Assembly (NCBI RefSeq): GCF_003344535.1
Contig: NZ_QPKS01000002.1
Location: 253,300 to 304,056 of the forward strand
Source of the DNA: Exiguobacterium flavidum
GTDB lineage: Bacteria; Bacillota; Bacilli; Exiguobacteriales; Exiguobacteriaceae
DNA: 50,757 nt
Direction of reading: 5' to 3'
Made by a program: the position numbers and the translations under genes. Positions 1-8,149 of this stretch are shown piece by piece. Numbering within the stretch: the stretch's first letter is position 1; each line of letters starts with the position of its first letter. Under the pieces are notes generated by a model. The model made no database searches and was not told where the DNA came from. It worked only from the letters and a program-made list of their open reading frames with translations.

Positions 1-453
1 CCGATCGAAGTGACGGACGAGGTCGAGGAAGGATACGTCCCTGAGACGGATCTCGACCAGCTCATCCCTGACGCGCCGGAGTATGGACAGTACGGCCTTG
101 AGACGGGAGAGGAAGAAGCGCCGGAGACGGACCTCGACCTTCCTGAAGTCGAAGCACCGGCACCGATCGAGATGAAGGACGATATCGTTTCTGATCCTCC
201 AACGCTCGAGACGACAGAAAACGAGCATCTGATACTGAAGGAAATGGAAGAGATTGGAGAAGTATCCACGTCGGACGAGGGCTCGTCAGATGAGGGTATC
301 GTGGCACGGGACGAAGCAATCGAGAAAGTCGTCCTTGCCCCAGCTATCAAAAAACCTACGGGACCGCCTGTCAACGTCATCATGACTACAAAAGACTTGA
401 TGGCGATGTACCGGACGCGACGTGAACAAAATAATTTACATGGTAAAAAATAA
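1..453 (+). CDS. C-terminal part of an acidic protein of unknown function (5' truncated by window edge)
   Basis: The reading frame is already open at base 1, so the gene begins outside the window; about 150 residues are visible. The visible part is very rich in Glu, Asp and Pro and looks disordered. It ends in a short basic tail containing the residues VNVIMTTKDLMAMYRTRREQ. No signal peptide, membrane segment or catalytic motif is seen. In Bacillus the gene just before murC encodes the DNA translocase SftA (YtpS), but this tail does not resemble the end of an FtsK-type motor, so I do not assign that function. It could be the disordered tail of a larger protein. Confidence 0.6.
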   Translation, partial: PIEVTDEVEEGYVPETDLDQLIPDAPEYGQYGLETGEEEAPETDLDLPEVEAPAPIEMKDDIVSDPPTLETTENEHLILKEMEEIGEVSTSDEGSSDEGIVARDEAIEKVVLAPAIKKPTGPPVNVIMTTKDLMAMYRTRREQNNLHGKK

Positions 454-460
454 GCCGGTT

Positions 461-469
461 TGTTATAAT
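461..469 (+). promoter_or_regulatory. Extended -10 promoter for murC
   Basis: TGTTATAAT, an extended -10 element (TG-N-TATAAT), lies 62 bases before the murC start and just after the preceding stop codon. No good -35 is visible, as expected for an extended -10 promoter. Confidence 0.45.
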
Positions 470-531
470 GATACAGGTTTTGTGTCCAAGCCCGATGACA
501 CGAACCGGAACGTGAATTGGAGGGCTCTTAA

Positions 532-1833
532 ATGACAAAATATCATTTCGTCGGGATCAAAGGCACTGGAATGAGTGCGCTTGCCCAAGTGTTACATGAG
601 ATGAACCATGAGGTACAAGGTTCTGATTACGAAAAATCATTCTTTACTGAAGACGCATTACGCGCGAAGGGCATTCCGTTCTTCCCGTTCAATCCTGACA
701 ATATCCAATCGGATCAGGTCATCATTCAGGGGAACGCCTTCGGCGACGATCATCCTGAGATCATCCGCGCCCGTGAACTCGGCCTGACGATTTACCGTTA
801 TTATGATTTTCTCGGTCATCTTGCTGATGAGTACCGTTCTGTCGCAATCACGGGATCGCATGGTAAGACGTCTACGACTGGGCTGCTGTCCCATGTCTTC
901 CAAGGCATTTTACCGACTGCTTACTTGATCGGCGATGGTACAGGTGCCGGTGCAGAGGATGCGAAAGCGTTCGTTTTCGAAGCGTGCGAATACAAGCGCC
1001 ACTTCCTTCACTATCGCCCGGATTACGCGATCATGACGAACATCGATTTCGATCACTCGGATTACTTCACTGGTCTTGAGGACGTCATATCGGCATTCCA
1101 AGAAATGGCGATGCAAGTTAAACGGGCCATCGTCGCTTGTGGAGATGACGAAAACTTGCAGAACATCCAAGCGAACGTCCCTGTTCTTTATTATGGATTC
1201 GGTCAAGACAACGACTTCCGTTCGGAGAATGTGGAATCTACAACGAATGGTACGACTTTCGATGTGTATCTTCGTGACGATTTCTATGGAAACTTCCAGA
1301 TTCCAGGTTACGGAAAGCATCACGTCTTGAACGCGCTTGCGGTCATCGCAATCTGTCAATATGAGGGGCTCGACAAAGAAGAGGTGGCTTCACGCCTTGC
1401 TTCTTTCGGAGGAGTAAAACGCCGGTTCAGCGAATCGACGCTCGGATCGCAGACGCTCATCGATGACTATGCCCACCATCCGAAGGAAATCAGCGCGACG
1501 ATTGAATCGGCCCGCAAGAAATATCCTGGACGTGAGGTAGTAGCGATTTTCCAACCACATACCTACACGCGCCTGAAGTCGTTCATGGATGATTTCGCAG
1601 CATCGCTTCGGGAAGCGGATGCGACTTATCTATGTGAAATTTTCGGATCTGCCCGTGAACAGGAAGGAAGCGTCCGGATTGAAGATCTTCAAGAGAAGAT
1701 TCCGGGAGCTGAAATCCTGTCACGTGAAGGCGTCGACATACTGAGCAAACATGAAGGAGCAGTCCTTCTGTTCATGGGAGCTGGAGACATCCAGACGTAT
1801 CAGCGTCAGTATGAACAACTTTCAAAAGCATGA
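532..1833 (+). CDS. murC: UDP-N-acetylmuramate--L-alanine ligase MurC
   Basis: Cytoplasmic Mur ligase that joins L-alanine to UDP-MurNAc using ATP, the first amino acid step of peptidoglycan precursor synthesis. The 433-residue length is normal for MurC. The N-terminal nucleotide-fold starts [14 protein letters not shown] (residues ~6-19), the ATP loop is GSHGKTSTT near residue 108, and the C-terminal Mur ligase domain carries DDYAHHP near residue 310. GGAGGG seven bases before the ATG supports the start. In B. subtilis murC also precedes ytxG-ytxH-aroA-ccpA; here dps and a peptidase gene are inserted between them. A strong terminator follows, so it is probably transcribed alone or with the upstream gene. 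Confidence 0.97.
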   Translation: MTKYHFVGIKGTGMSALAQVLHEMNHEVQGSDYEKSFFTEDALRAKGIPFFPFNPDNIQSDQVIIQGNAFGDDHPEIIRARELGLTIYRYYDFLGHLADEYRSVAITGSHGKTSTTGLLSHVFQGILPTAYLIGDGTGAGAEDAKAFVFEACEYKRHFLHYRPDYAIMTNIDFDHSDYFTGLEDVISAFQEMAMQVKRAIVACGDDENLQNIQANVPVLYYGFGQDNDFRSENVESTTNGTTFDVYLRDDFYGNFQIPGYGKHHVLNALAVIAICQYEGLDKEEVASRLASFGGVKRRFSESTLGSQTLIDDYAHHPKEISATIESARKKYPGREVVAIFQPHTYTRLKSFMDDFAASLREADATYLCEIFGSAREQEGSVRIEDLQEKIPGAEILSREGVDILSKHEGAVLLFMGAGDIQTYQRQYEQLSKA

Positions 1834-1839
1834 CCTCAC

Positions 1840-1870
1840 AACGCCCAATCTCGTATTGGGCGTTTTTTTT
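1840..1870 (+). terminator. Intrinsic terminator after murC
   Basis: AACGCCCAAT, loop ctcgt, ATTGGGCGTT, then a run of eight T: a 10-bp stem with U-tract. Confidence 0.92.
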
Positions 1871-1872
1871 AG

Positions 1873-1898
1873 GTTTAACTTTTGTTATTTAAGGATAA
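1873..1898 (+). promoter_or_regulatory. Sigma-B-like promoter for dps
   Basis: GTTTAA, 14 bases, GGATAA, directly downstream of the murC terminator and 43 bases before the dps start. The B. subtilis sigma-B consensus is roughly GTTTAA-N13-15-GGGWAW; only one -10 base deviates. dps is a known general-stress gene in B. subtilis. Assignment is inferred from motif and gene type. Confidence 0.6.
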
Positions 1899-1940
1899 AA
1901 ATAAAGCAGCACAGATAATTCGACGAGGGGAGAAATGAAC

Positions 1941-2381
1941 ATGATCAGTACGCAGGCGAAGAAAGCTTTGAACCAGCAGGTGGCGAACTATGGGGTCCTG
2001 TTCGTCAAATTGCACAATTACCATTGGTACATCAACGGTCCGGAATTCTTGACACTTCACGTGAAGCTTGAGGAGCTGTACACTTGGGTGTCCGAACAGT
2101 ACGATGTCGTAGCGGAACGCCTTCTCATGAACCATGGCGAGCCATACGCGACGCTCAAGGAATACCTCGAGCATGCGACGATCGAGGAAGCGAAACGCGG
2201 TCTGTCGGCAGACGAGATGGTGGAATCGGTCATCAGCGACTTCTCGCAGATTCGCAAAGAGATGCTCGATGCGATCGAACATCTCGAGACTCACGACATG
2301 ACGGTCGAGGACGATCTGCTCGCCCAGGCGAAGGAAATCGAGAAGCAGATCTGGATGCTCCGCGCGACGCTTGAGAAATAA
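1941..2381 (+). CDS. dps: Dps-family ferritin-like DNA protection protein
   Basis: Ferritin-like helical protein of about 146 residues, the normal Dps size. Dps dodecamers oxidise and store iron with hydrogen peroxide and shield DNA in stress. The hallmark ferroxidase stretch is visible as KLHNYHWYINGPEF, with the downstream acidic partner in LHVKLEELY. The last half, rich in helix-forming residues, ends WMLRATLEK. Two ATGs lie six bases apart; the AGGGGAGA ribosome site is seven bases before the second (1941) and one before the first (1935), so the second is preferred. A sigma-B-like promoter lies just upstream and a hairpin follows the stop, so the gene appears monocistronic. Confidence 0.95.
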   Translation: MISTQAKKALNQQVANYGVLFVKLHNYHWYINGPEFLTLHVKLEELYTWVSEQYDVVAERLLMNHGEPYATLKEYLEHATIEEAKRGLSADEMVESVISDFSQIRKEMLDAIEHLETHDMTVEDDLLAQAKEIEKQIWMLRATLEK

Positions 2382-2408
2382 AAAAGTGCCGCAAGCTGCG
2401 GCACTTTC
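2382..2408 (-). terminator. Bidirectional terminator, dps / M29 aminopeptidase
   Basis: AAGTGCCGC, aagct, GCGGCACTT. The T-run is strong on the minus strand, directly after the peptidase stop, and weaker on the plus strand after dps. Confidence 0.85.
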
Positions 2409-2412
2409 ATCA

Positions 2413-3525
2413 TTATTTCAAGTTTTCAGGATTGAGGACTTCGAGTTCAGGCAAGACGAACCGCCCGTCTTTTCGGATGAGGACGTCGTCGAACCAGATT
2501 TCGCCGCCGCCGTAATCCGGACGCTGGATCGAGACGAGATCCCAGTGAATCGATGAGTTGTTGCCATTGAAAGCTTCAGCATAGGCTTGACCAGGCGTGA
2601 AATGGAAACTTCCATCGATTTTCTCATCGAACAGGATGTCTTTCATCGGATGTTGGATGTACGGGTTGACGCCGATCGCGAATTCACCGACATAACGGGC
2701 ACCTTCGTCCGTGTTGAACACGTCGTTGATGCGCTCCGTGTCGTTCGCCTTAGCGTCGACGATCTTTCCGTTCTCGAATGTCAGCACGACGTTCTCGAAC
2801 GTGAATCCTTGATAAGGTGATGGCGTGTTGTACGAGATGACACCGTTGATCGAGTCACGGACAGGCGCCGTGAAGACTTCGCCGTCCGGGATGTTGGCGC
2901 TGCCTGCACATTTGATGGCCGGGATGTCCTTGATCGAGAACGACAAATCCGTGCCTTCTCCGACGAGGCGGACCTTGTCCGTCCGGTTCATCAATTCGAC
3001 GAGCGGCTCCATCGCTTCGCCCATCTTTTTGTAATCGAGCGTACAGACGTCGAAGTAGAAATCTTCGAACGCTTCCGTCGACTTGTTCGCAAGTTGAGCC
3101 ATCGAAGGTGATGGATAACGAAGGACGACCCATTTCGTTCCTTTGACGCGGTCTTCCGTATGCATCTTGCCGAGCGTCTGACCGTAGAGCTTCATCTTGT
3201 CGGCAGGGACGTCAGACAGTTCATTGATGTTATCACCGGAGCGAAGACCAATATAGGCGTCCATCGCTTGCATCTGTTTCCGTTCAATGTCGGCCATCAG
3301 CGCAAGTTGTTCTTCGCTTGCACCACTGTACAGCTTCCGAAGCACCCGGTTGTCCTTGAGGAGGACGAACGGGAAACCGCCGGCAGCATATGCTGCCTCG
3401 ACGAGGGCTTCGACGAGCTCACGCTGGATGCCGAAGTTCTCGATCAGCACGTTTTCTCCTGGTTGTAGATCTACTGAATAGTTGATGAGATTGTTCGCTA
3501 ATTCCGTTAGACGTGGATCACGCAT
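2413..3525 (-). CDS. M29 family metallo-aminopeptidase (AmpS/PepS/AmpT type)
   Basis: Cytoplasmic leucyl-type aminopeptidase of the thermophilic M29 family, using two metal ions. About 370 residues, as expected. Family features visible: N-terminal LANNLINYSVDLQPGENVLI, a central GEGTDLSFSI segment, and the C-terminal metal-binding region with IDGSFHFTPGQAYAEAFNGN replaced variant and SSIHWDLV (His ligand). The frame is open to 3555, but GGGAGGA lies six bases before the ATG at 3525, so that start is chosen. The gene runs against its neighbours and is single, sharing a terminator with dps. The M29 family assignment is firm; substrate preference is not visible. Confidence 0.92.
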   Translation of the reverse strand: MRDPRLTELANNLINYSVDLQPGENVLIENFGIQRELVEALVEAAYAAGGFPFVLLKDNRVLRKLYSGASEEQLALMADIERKQMQAMDAYIGLRSGDNINELSDVPADKMKLYGQTLGKMHTEDRVKGTKWVVLRYPSPSMAQLANKSTEAFEDFYFDVCTLDYKKMGEAMEPLVELMNRTDKVRLVGEGTDLSFSIKDIPAIKCAGSANIPDGEVFTAPVRDSINGVISYNTPSPYQGFTFENVVLTFENGKIVDAKANDTERINDVFNTDEGARYVGEFAIGVNPYIQHPMKDILFDEKIDGSFHFTPGQAYAEAFNGNNSSIHWDLVSIQRPDYGGGEIWFDDVLIRKDGRFVLPELEVLNPENLK

Positions 3526-3660
3526 ATGTATTCCTCCCAAATATGTAGGTTTCATCCTCTATTGTAACGGAAATAATAATTTTGGAATAGAAGGAAAGAA
3601 ACGTCCCGTGTCGAACTGCAAGTAGTACACGACAAAGACAAGAAAATGGAGGCACACAAC

Positions 3661-4227
3661 ATGGAAATCACTTTAGGCGGAATCGCCGGTCTGATTGCTG
3701 CAATCGCATTCGTAGTACTCGTCATCTTCCTCGCCCGCGTACTGTCTGGCGCAGCGAAGACACTTAACAACGTAGCGGATACGACTGCCGGGCTCGAGCG
3801 TCAACTCGACGGCATCATGATGGAGACGACGGCTCTTTTACATAAGACCAATCGTCTCGTCGATACGATCGAAGAGAAATCGGAATTGCTCGCTCCTGTA
3901 GCGAACTCGATCGAAGAGCTCGGAACATCTCTCAATAAGGTGACTGATTCGGTCCGAAACGTATCGGATACGGTCGCTGGAGCGGCTGATACGAACAAGG
4001 AACAAATCGCTCAGGCTGTGAGATGGGGATCAGTCGCAGTGGAATTGTTCAAGAAGAACTCTCCTGCGCCTGCTTCGACTGGTGCACAACCAACGACCGC
4101 TACGACGGTCGTTGAAAAGAAGCCGCGCCGCCGTTTCCGCAAGAAGGATGAGACGCCGGTCACACCGGAAGTCGTCTCTGTACCGGATGTAGCAAGTATT
4201 CCAGATAATCTGAAGGGAGATCGTTGA
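3661..4227 (+). CDS. ytxG: YtxG-like DUF948 membrane-anchored protein
   Basis: About 188 residues: an N-terminal membrane segment (residues ~6-28, GGIAGLIAAIAFVVLVIFLA) followed by a long amphipathic helical region with methyl-accepting-like heptads, then a Pro/Thr and basic tail (KKPRRRFRKK). This is the DUF948 (YtxG) architecture. Start chosen at 3661 because GGAGG at 3648-3652 is eight bases before it; the upstream in-frame ATG at 3646 overlaps that site. The stop is two bases before the ytxH start, so the two are translationally coupled. In B. subtilis ytxG-ytxH-ytxJ form a sigma-B/sigma-H stress operon; ytxJ is not present here. Biochemical role unknown. Confidence 0.88.
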   Translation: MEITLGGIAGLIAAIAFVVLVIFLARVLSGAAKTLNNVADTTAGLERQLDGIMMETTALLHKTNRLVDTIEEKSELLAPVANSIEELGTSLNKVTDSVRNVSDTVAGAADTNKEQIAQAVRWGSVAVELFKKNSPAPASTGAQPTTATTVVEKKPRRRFRKKDETPVTPEVVSVPDVASIPDNLKGDR

Positions 4228-4229
4228 TC

Positions 4230-4838
4230 ATGACGAAAAAACAACCATACCAAGCACCTGTTACAGGTACGCATACAGGAACTGACACATCTAAAGGCAA
4301 TGGAGGATTCATGACAGGAATCATCCTCGGCAGCCTGATCGGTGCTGCGGCAGCATTGCTATCGAGCCCGAAATCAGGACGCGAGGTGCGGACGCTCCTC
4401 GACGAGCGTACTGCTCCGACGCGCCAGCGTCTGACAGAGCAGACGCAAGTCGTTCGCGAGAAAGCAGAACCGCTCGTCGGTGAGTGGATTCAAATCGCGA
4501 AGGATAAGGCGGCTCCGATGATCGAAAAGGCGAAAAAGAACCCTTCGGTCCAGGAAGCAGCAAAATACGCAGGCTACGAGAAGGATCAAGCGAGCATCGA
4601 CGCTGCTCTTGCAGACGCAGAGAAACTCGTCCAGGAAATCGAAAAAGAGATCGGAGACGACGTCAATGGCTCTTCAGTCGCTGCGCGTGTCGACTCTGAG
4701 ACGGTTGCTGAACTCTCAGACTTCAAAAACGGTCTTGAAAAGAACGGTGCAGAAGACGCAGAAAAGTCGAACGATCCGCAAGCTGACCTCAGCAAACCCG
4801 CTGACGAGAAGCAAGGCGAGAAAAAACCGAAACAATAA
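4230..4838 (+). CDS. ytxH: YtxH-like general stress protein
   Basis: About 202 residues. A glycine-rich membrane segment (residues ~28-46, GFMTGIILGSLIGAAAALLS) is followed by the YtxH signature SSPKSGREVR, then a long charged helical tail rich in Lys, Glu and Ala. ATG at 4230 is used: AAGGGAGA lies nine bases upstream, whereas the TTG at 4224 would overlap the ytxG stop. Longer than B. subtilis YtxH (~150 residues) because of the charged tail. Function unknown beyond stress and envelope association in the family. Confidence 0.88.
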   Translation: MTKKQPYQAPVTGTHTGTDTSKGNGGFMTGIILGSLIGAAAALLSSPKSGREVRTLLDERTAPTRQRLTEQTQVVREKAEPLVGEWIQIAKDKAAPMIEKAKKNPSVQEAAKYAGYEKDQASIDAALADAEKLVQEIEKEIGDDVNGSSVAARVDSETVAELSDFKNGLEKNGAEDAEKSNDPQADLSKPADEKQGEKKPKQ

Positions 4839-4856
4839 GAGTATAGCTTCGACCTG

Positions 4857-4896
4857 AAAGCGTGGCGTTCATGGAAACGTCACGCTTTCTTTCTAT
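4857..4896 (+). terminator. Intrinsic terminator after ytxH
   Basis: GAAAGCGTG-g-CGTT, loop, AAACG-t-CACGCTTTC followed by TTTCT. Separates ytxGH from the aromatic biosynthesis gene. Confidence 0.85.
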
Positions 4897-4972
4897 ACAA
4901 TTTTAGGGCGTTCCGTTATAATTAGGTGCTATTAGTGGTAGTATTCGTAAGATGAATGAGGTGGACGAAACG

Positions 4973-6058
4973 ATGGACCAACAAGCTGAATTGAAAAGAT
5001 TACGAGAAGAACTCGATCAAGTGAACGCAGACTTACTTGATTTGATCAATAAGCGAGGCCGCTTGGCTGTAGAAATCGGTGAAGTCAAACGGGCGCAGGG
5101 ACTTGATCGCTATGATCCGATTCGGGAACGACAGATGCTCGAGTCGATCGCAGCGAATAACGAGGGTCCGTTCGAGACGAAACGACTCCAGCACCTCTTC
5201 AAGGAGATATTCAAGGCGTCGCTCGAATTGCAGGGCGAGGACCGGACACGTAAGTTGCTCGTCTCGCGCAAGCAGAAGCCGACGAACACGGTAGTCGAAG
5301 TCGGTTCTGATTTGATTGGCGACGGAACGCAGCAGCTGATTGCCGGACCGTGTGCCGTCGAGAGCGAAGAACAGGTATTCGCGGTCGCAGCGCAGTTGAA
5401 GAAACATGGCATCCGCTTCATGCGGGGCGGTGCTTATAAACCTCGTACATCACCGTATGATTTCCAGGGGCTCGGCCTAGAAGGGCTCAAGTTGCTCAAG
5501 AAGGCGGCTGATGCACACGGACTTAAGGTCATCACTGAAATCATGACGCCGAGCGCAGTGGAGTCGGCGCTTCCGTATGTCGACATCATCCAAGTCGGAG
5601 CACGCAACATGCAGAACTTCGACTTGTTGAAGGAGGTCGGCCGGACAGATAAGCCGGTCTTGTTGAAACGCGGTCTCGCGGCGACGCTTGAAGAGTTCAT
5701 CTACGCTGCCGAGTACATCATGGCCAGCGGAAATGATCAGGTCATTCTTTGCGAGCGTGGTATTCGGACATACGAGCGCGCGACCCGCAATACCCTCGAC
5801 ATATCAGCAGTGCCAATATTGAAGCAAGAGACACACCTGCCCGTCATCGTCGATGTGACCCATTCGACAGGGCGCAAGGATCTGTTGCTCCCGGCAGCGA
5901 AAGCGGCCTATGCAATCGGTGCAGATGCCGTCATGGTAGAAGTTCACCCGTTCCCGGCACTTGCCTTGTCGGATGCGAACCAGCAACTCGACTTCGAGGA
6001 GTTCGATCAGTTCGTCTTCGATCTCCGTCACACGTTTCCGGCACGAAATGTTCAATGA
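4973..6058 (+). CDS. aroA: Bifunctional chorismate mutase / DAHP synthase
   Basis: About 361 residues, matching B. subtilis AroA (AroG-type). Residues 1-85 are an AroQ chorismate mutase helix bundle ([20 protein letters not shown]). Residues ~110-355 are a KdsA-like type I DAHP synthase barrel with [19 protein letters not shown] and [14 protein letters not shown]. It condenses PEP and erythrose 4-phosphate; the mutase domain serves mostly as the allosteric sensor for chorismate/prephenate in this family. GAGGTGG eight bases before the ATG at 4973 favours this start over the ATG at 4952. It sits just before ccpA as in Bacillus. Confidence 0.96.
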   Translation: MDQQAELKRLREELDQVNADLLDLINKRGRLAVEIGEVKRAQGLDRYDPIRERQMLESIAANNEGPFETKRLQHLFKEIFKASLELQGEDRTRKLLVSRKQKPTNTVVEVGSDLIGDGTQQLIAGPCAVESEEQVFAVAAQLKKHGIRFMRGGAYKPRTSPYDFQGLGLEGLKLLKKAADAHGLKVITEIMTPSAVESALPYVDIIQVGARNMQNFDLLKEVGRTDKPVLLKRGLAATLEEFIYAAEYIMASGNDQVILCERGIRTYERATRNTLDISAVPILKQETHLPVIVDVTHSTGRKDLLLPAAKAAYAIGADAVMVEVHPFPALALSDANQQLDFEEFDQFVFDLRHTFPARNVQ

Positions 6059-6086
6059 TTTTCATGAAAGGCTGTGCTTAAGCCAA

Positions 6087-6100
6087 TGAAAACGTTTTAC
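6087..6100 (+). promoter_or_regulatory. cre-like site upstream of ccpA
   Basis: TGAAAACGTTTTAC, 12 of 14 matches to the cre consensus TGWAANCGNTNWCA, the two misses at the 3' end. It lies 115 bases before the ccpA start. Nearly the same 14-mer (TGAAAGCGTTTTAC) precedes citZ. Suggests CcpA autocontrol. Confidence 0.5.
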
Positions 6101-6215
6101 AATGAAGGAAGAGTGGGAAAAGGAACATATCCTTTCCAATCTTCCTTTCGTCTTGCAGAAAAATGAAAATAAATGTTGAAAATGAGATGACAGTCTCAAC
6201 TAAGGAGGAATTGCT

Positions 6216-7223
6216 TTGAACAGCAATATTACGATTTACGACGTAGCGCGGGAAGCGGGCGTCTCGATGGCGACGGTATCCCGCGTCGTCAATGGAAACC
6301 CGAACGTAAAACCGTCTACGCGTAAGAAGGTACAGGACGCGATCGACCAGCTCGGCTATCGTCCGAACGCGGTCGCACGCGGACTTGCGAGCAAAAAGAC
6401 GACGACGGTCGGTGTCATCGTGCCGGACATCTCGAACATCTTCTTTGCAGATCTCGCACGAGGCATCGAGGACGTCGCGACGATGTACAAATACAATATC
6501 ATTCTCTGTAACTCCGACCAAAATCCGGAGAAGGAGATTCACTTGCTCAACACTTTGCTCGGTAAACAGGTCGATGGAATCATCTTCATGGGCGGGCGTT
6601 TGCATGAAGATCTCGTACGCGAGTTCAAAACGTCGCCGGTCCCGATCGTCCTTGCTGCGACGCTCAATCAGGAATATGAACTTCCTGCCGTCAACATTGA
6701 TTATGAGAGCGCAGCGCATGATGCCGTCACGATGCTGATCGAGCACGGGCATAAGCGGATCGGATTCATCACTGGACCACTTGAACAGCAAATCAACGGC
6801 GAGAAGAAGTTCGCCGGATACCGGAGCGCTCTCGAAGAGGCGGGTCTTCCTTTCGATGAGCAGAACGTCGTGCTTGGAAACTATACCTACGACTCCGGAA
6901 TGAAAGCGATGAATCAGCTGCTCGAACTTGGTGATGATTGTCCCCGTGCCATCTTCGCGGGAACGGATGAGATGGCTCTCGGTGTCATCCACGCATTGCA
7001 GGACGCTGGGCGGAAAGTTCCGGAAGAGTTCGAAGTCATCGGACACGACAACACGCGCCTCGCGACGATGATCCGTCCGAAGCTGACGACGGTCGTCCAA
7101 CCGATGTACGATATCGGTGCCGTATCGATGCGCTTGCTTACGAAAATCCTCAACAAGGAAGAAATCGAGACGAACGATGTCACGTTGCCGCACCGGATCG
7201 AGAAGCGCGACTCGACACGTTGA
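6216..7223 (+). CDS. ccpA: Catabolite control protein A (LacI family)
   Basis: 335 residues. N-terminal LacI-type [23 protein letters not shown], then the hinge helix [20 protein letters not shown]. The rest is a periplasmic-binding-like sensor domain ([15 protein letters not shown], ends [10 protein letters not shown]). CcpA with HPr-Ser46-P binds cre sites to govern carbon catabolite repression and activation. The start is TTG at 6216 with AGGAGG seven to eight bases upstream. Synteny (aroA-ccpA-acuCBA) matches Bacillus. A cre-like site lies upstream. Several other genes in this window carry cre-like sites, making the protein the likely regulator of its own neighbourhood. Confidence 0.97.
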   Translation: MNSNITIYDVAREAGVSMATVSRVVNGNPNVKPSTRKKVQDAIDQLGYRPNAVARGLASKKTTTVGVIVPDISNIFFADLARGIEDVATMYKYNIILCNSDQNPEKEIHLLNTLLGKQVDGIIFMGGRLHEDLVREFKTSPVPIVLAATLNQEYELPAVNIDYESAAHDAVTMLIEHGHKRIGFITGPLEQQINGEKKFAGYRSALEEAGLPFDEQNVVLGNYTYDSGMKAMNQLLELGDDCPRAIFAGTDEMALGVIHALQDAGRKVPEEFEVIGHDNTRLATMIRPKLTTVVQPMYDIGAVSMRLLTKILNKEEIETNDVTLPHRIEKRDSTR

Positions 7224-7240
7224 GCGAAGTATTTTGAATG

Positions 7241-7287
7241 AAAGAGGAAGGCAGTATCCCGATGTAGGGACACTGCCTTCCTCTTTT
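7241..7287. terminator. Bidirectional terminator, ccpA / lipoprotein gene
   Basis: AAAGAGGAAGGCAGTATCCC, loop, GGGACACTGCCTTCCTCTTTT: a long near-perfect stem with T-runs on both strands between convergent genes. Confidence 0.93.
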
Positions 7288-7295
7288 GTTGCGTT

Positions 7296-8051
7296 TTAGT
7301 TCGAGCTGACTTCGATGATTTGATCCTCATGATGGTGAAGCTCGGCGTTTTCGACGTGAAGTCTGAGCGTCGTCTTGCCGGCAGCAATCAGCGGCAAAGT
7401 CCCTTCATACTGATCGGCGACGAGTTTGAGCGGGATATACGTATGTTTCTCGACGCCTTCTTCGATCATCTCGACTTGGACATTCGCCTTCAAGACTTTT
7501 TGGTCCTTGAAGATGTGATAGGCGACGGGGAGTTCCTCGCCGACGTTCGCCTTGTCAGCTCCAGCATAGTGGATTGACAAGCCCGACGAATGGGAGTGAC
7601 CGGCGGAGTGTCCCTCTTCCTCGTTCGCTTCTTCATGGGAATGATCCATTACCGTGAAGTCGAGCTTGTCCATGTGATGGATGCCGTTCTTATCATTGAT
7701 GTGATAGAGGCCTTCATAATCACCGACGTCGAACTTCTGATTAGCCTCATAGTTGCCGGTCTTCGTCATCTCGGCCTTGATCTTCTCGTGCTTCGAATCC
7801 TTCTTGCCGGCAGGCCAGATTTCGAACGTCACGTCCTCGAGTGAGTCTGCAGTCTTTCCGTCTACTTTCGAGACTGCGAGGAAGCGGACTGCCTCGCCTG
7901 AATCCGTCTTCGCTGCGATTTTGACATCGACCTCGACTTGCGAAGAAGCAGCATTCGTCTGGTGTTCAGCATGTTTCGTGTCATTGCAGCCTGAAAGCAC
8001 GAGTCCGGCCACAAAAACACCTGCCAAAGTGATCATGTTTCTTTTTTTCAT
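7296..8051 (-). CDS. Lipoprotein with two YtkA-like domains and a His-rich linker
   Basis: 251 residues. Signal peptide with lipobox LVLSGC (Cys ~18), so a membrane-anchored, outward-facing lipoprotein. Two similar YtkA/FixH-like beta domains follow (~residues 30-135 and 155-250). Each ends in a His cluster (NGIHHMDKL; ELHHHEDQ), and the linker DHSHEEANEEEGHSAGHSHS is also His-rich. This arrangement suggests metal (copper or zinc) binding or delivery, but no substrate can be named. GGGGGAAG before the ATG at 8051 rules out the longer frame. In B. subtilis this slot holds motPS, which are missing here. An inverted repeat overlaps its -10. Confidence 0.85.
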   Translation of the reverse strand: MKKRNMITLAGVFVAGLVLSGCNDTKHAEHQTNAASSQVEVDVKIAAKTDSGEAVRFLAVSKVDGKTADSLEDVTFEIWPAGKKDSKHEKIKAEMTKTGNYEANQKFDVGDYEGLYHINDKNGIHHMDKLDFTVMDHSHEEANEEEGHSAGHSHSSGLSIHYAGADKANVGEELPVAYHIFKDQKVLKANVQVEMIEEGVEKHTYIPLKLVADQYEGTLPLIAAGKTTLRLHVENAELHHHEDQIIEVSSN

Positions 8052-8085
8052 AAATTCTTCCCCCAAGGATACCGGAATGGTACAG

Positions 8086-8106
8086 CTTGTTAAGTATATC
8101 AACAAG
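8086..8106 (-). promoter_or_regulatory. Extended -10 promoter overlapped by an inverted repeat, lipoprotein gene
   Basis: On the minus strand TGATATACT (extended -10) at 8093-8101 lies inside an inverted repeat with arms CTTGTT and AACAAG separated by nine bases. The repeat covers the -10, as a repressor operator would. The regulator is unknown; because the His-rich lipoprotein follows, a metal sensor is one possibility. Confidence 0.45.
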
Positions 8107-8149
8107 TTGTGAAATGCTCGCGAAGTATTTGTGAACAGTCAGGGGACTT

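Noticed and set aside
1-453. Assigning the first frame to DNA translocase SftA
   Set aside because: Only synteny supports it; the visible acidic tail has no FtsK motor features.
6078-7193. Long open frame antisense to ccpA (371 codons)
   Set aside because: High-GC third-position bias of ccpA leaves the opposite strand open; no ribosome site, composition dominated by Arg, Asp and Val as in shadow frames.
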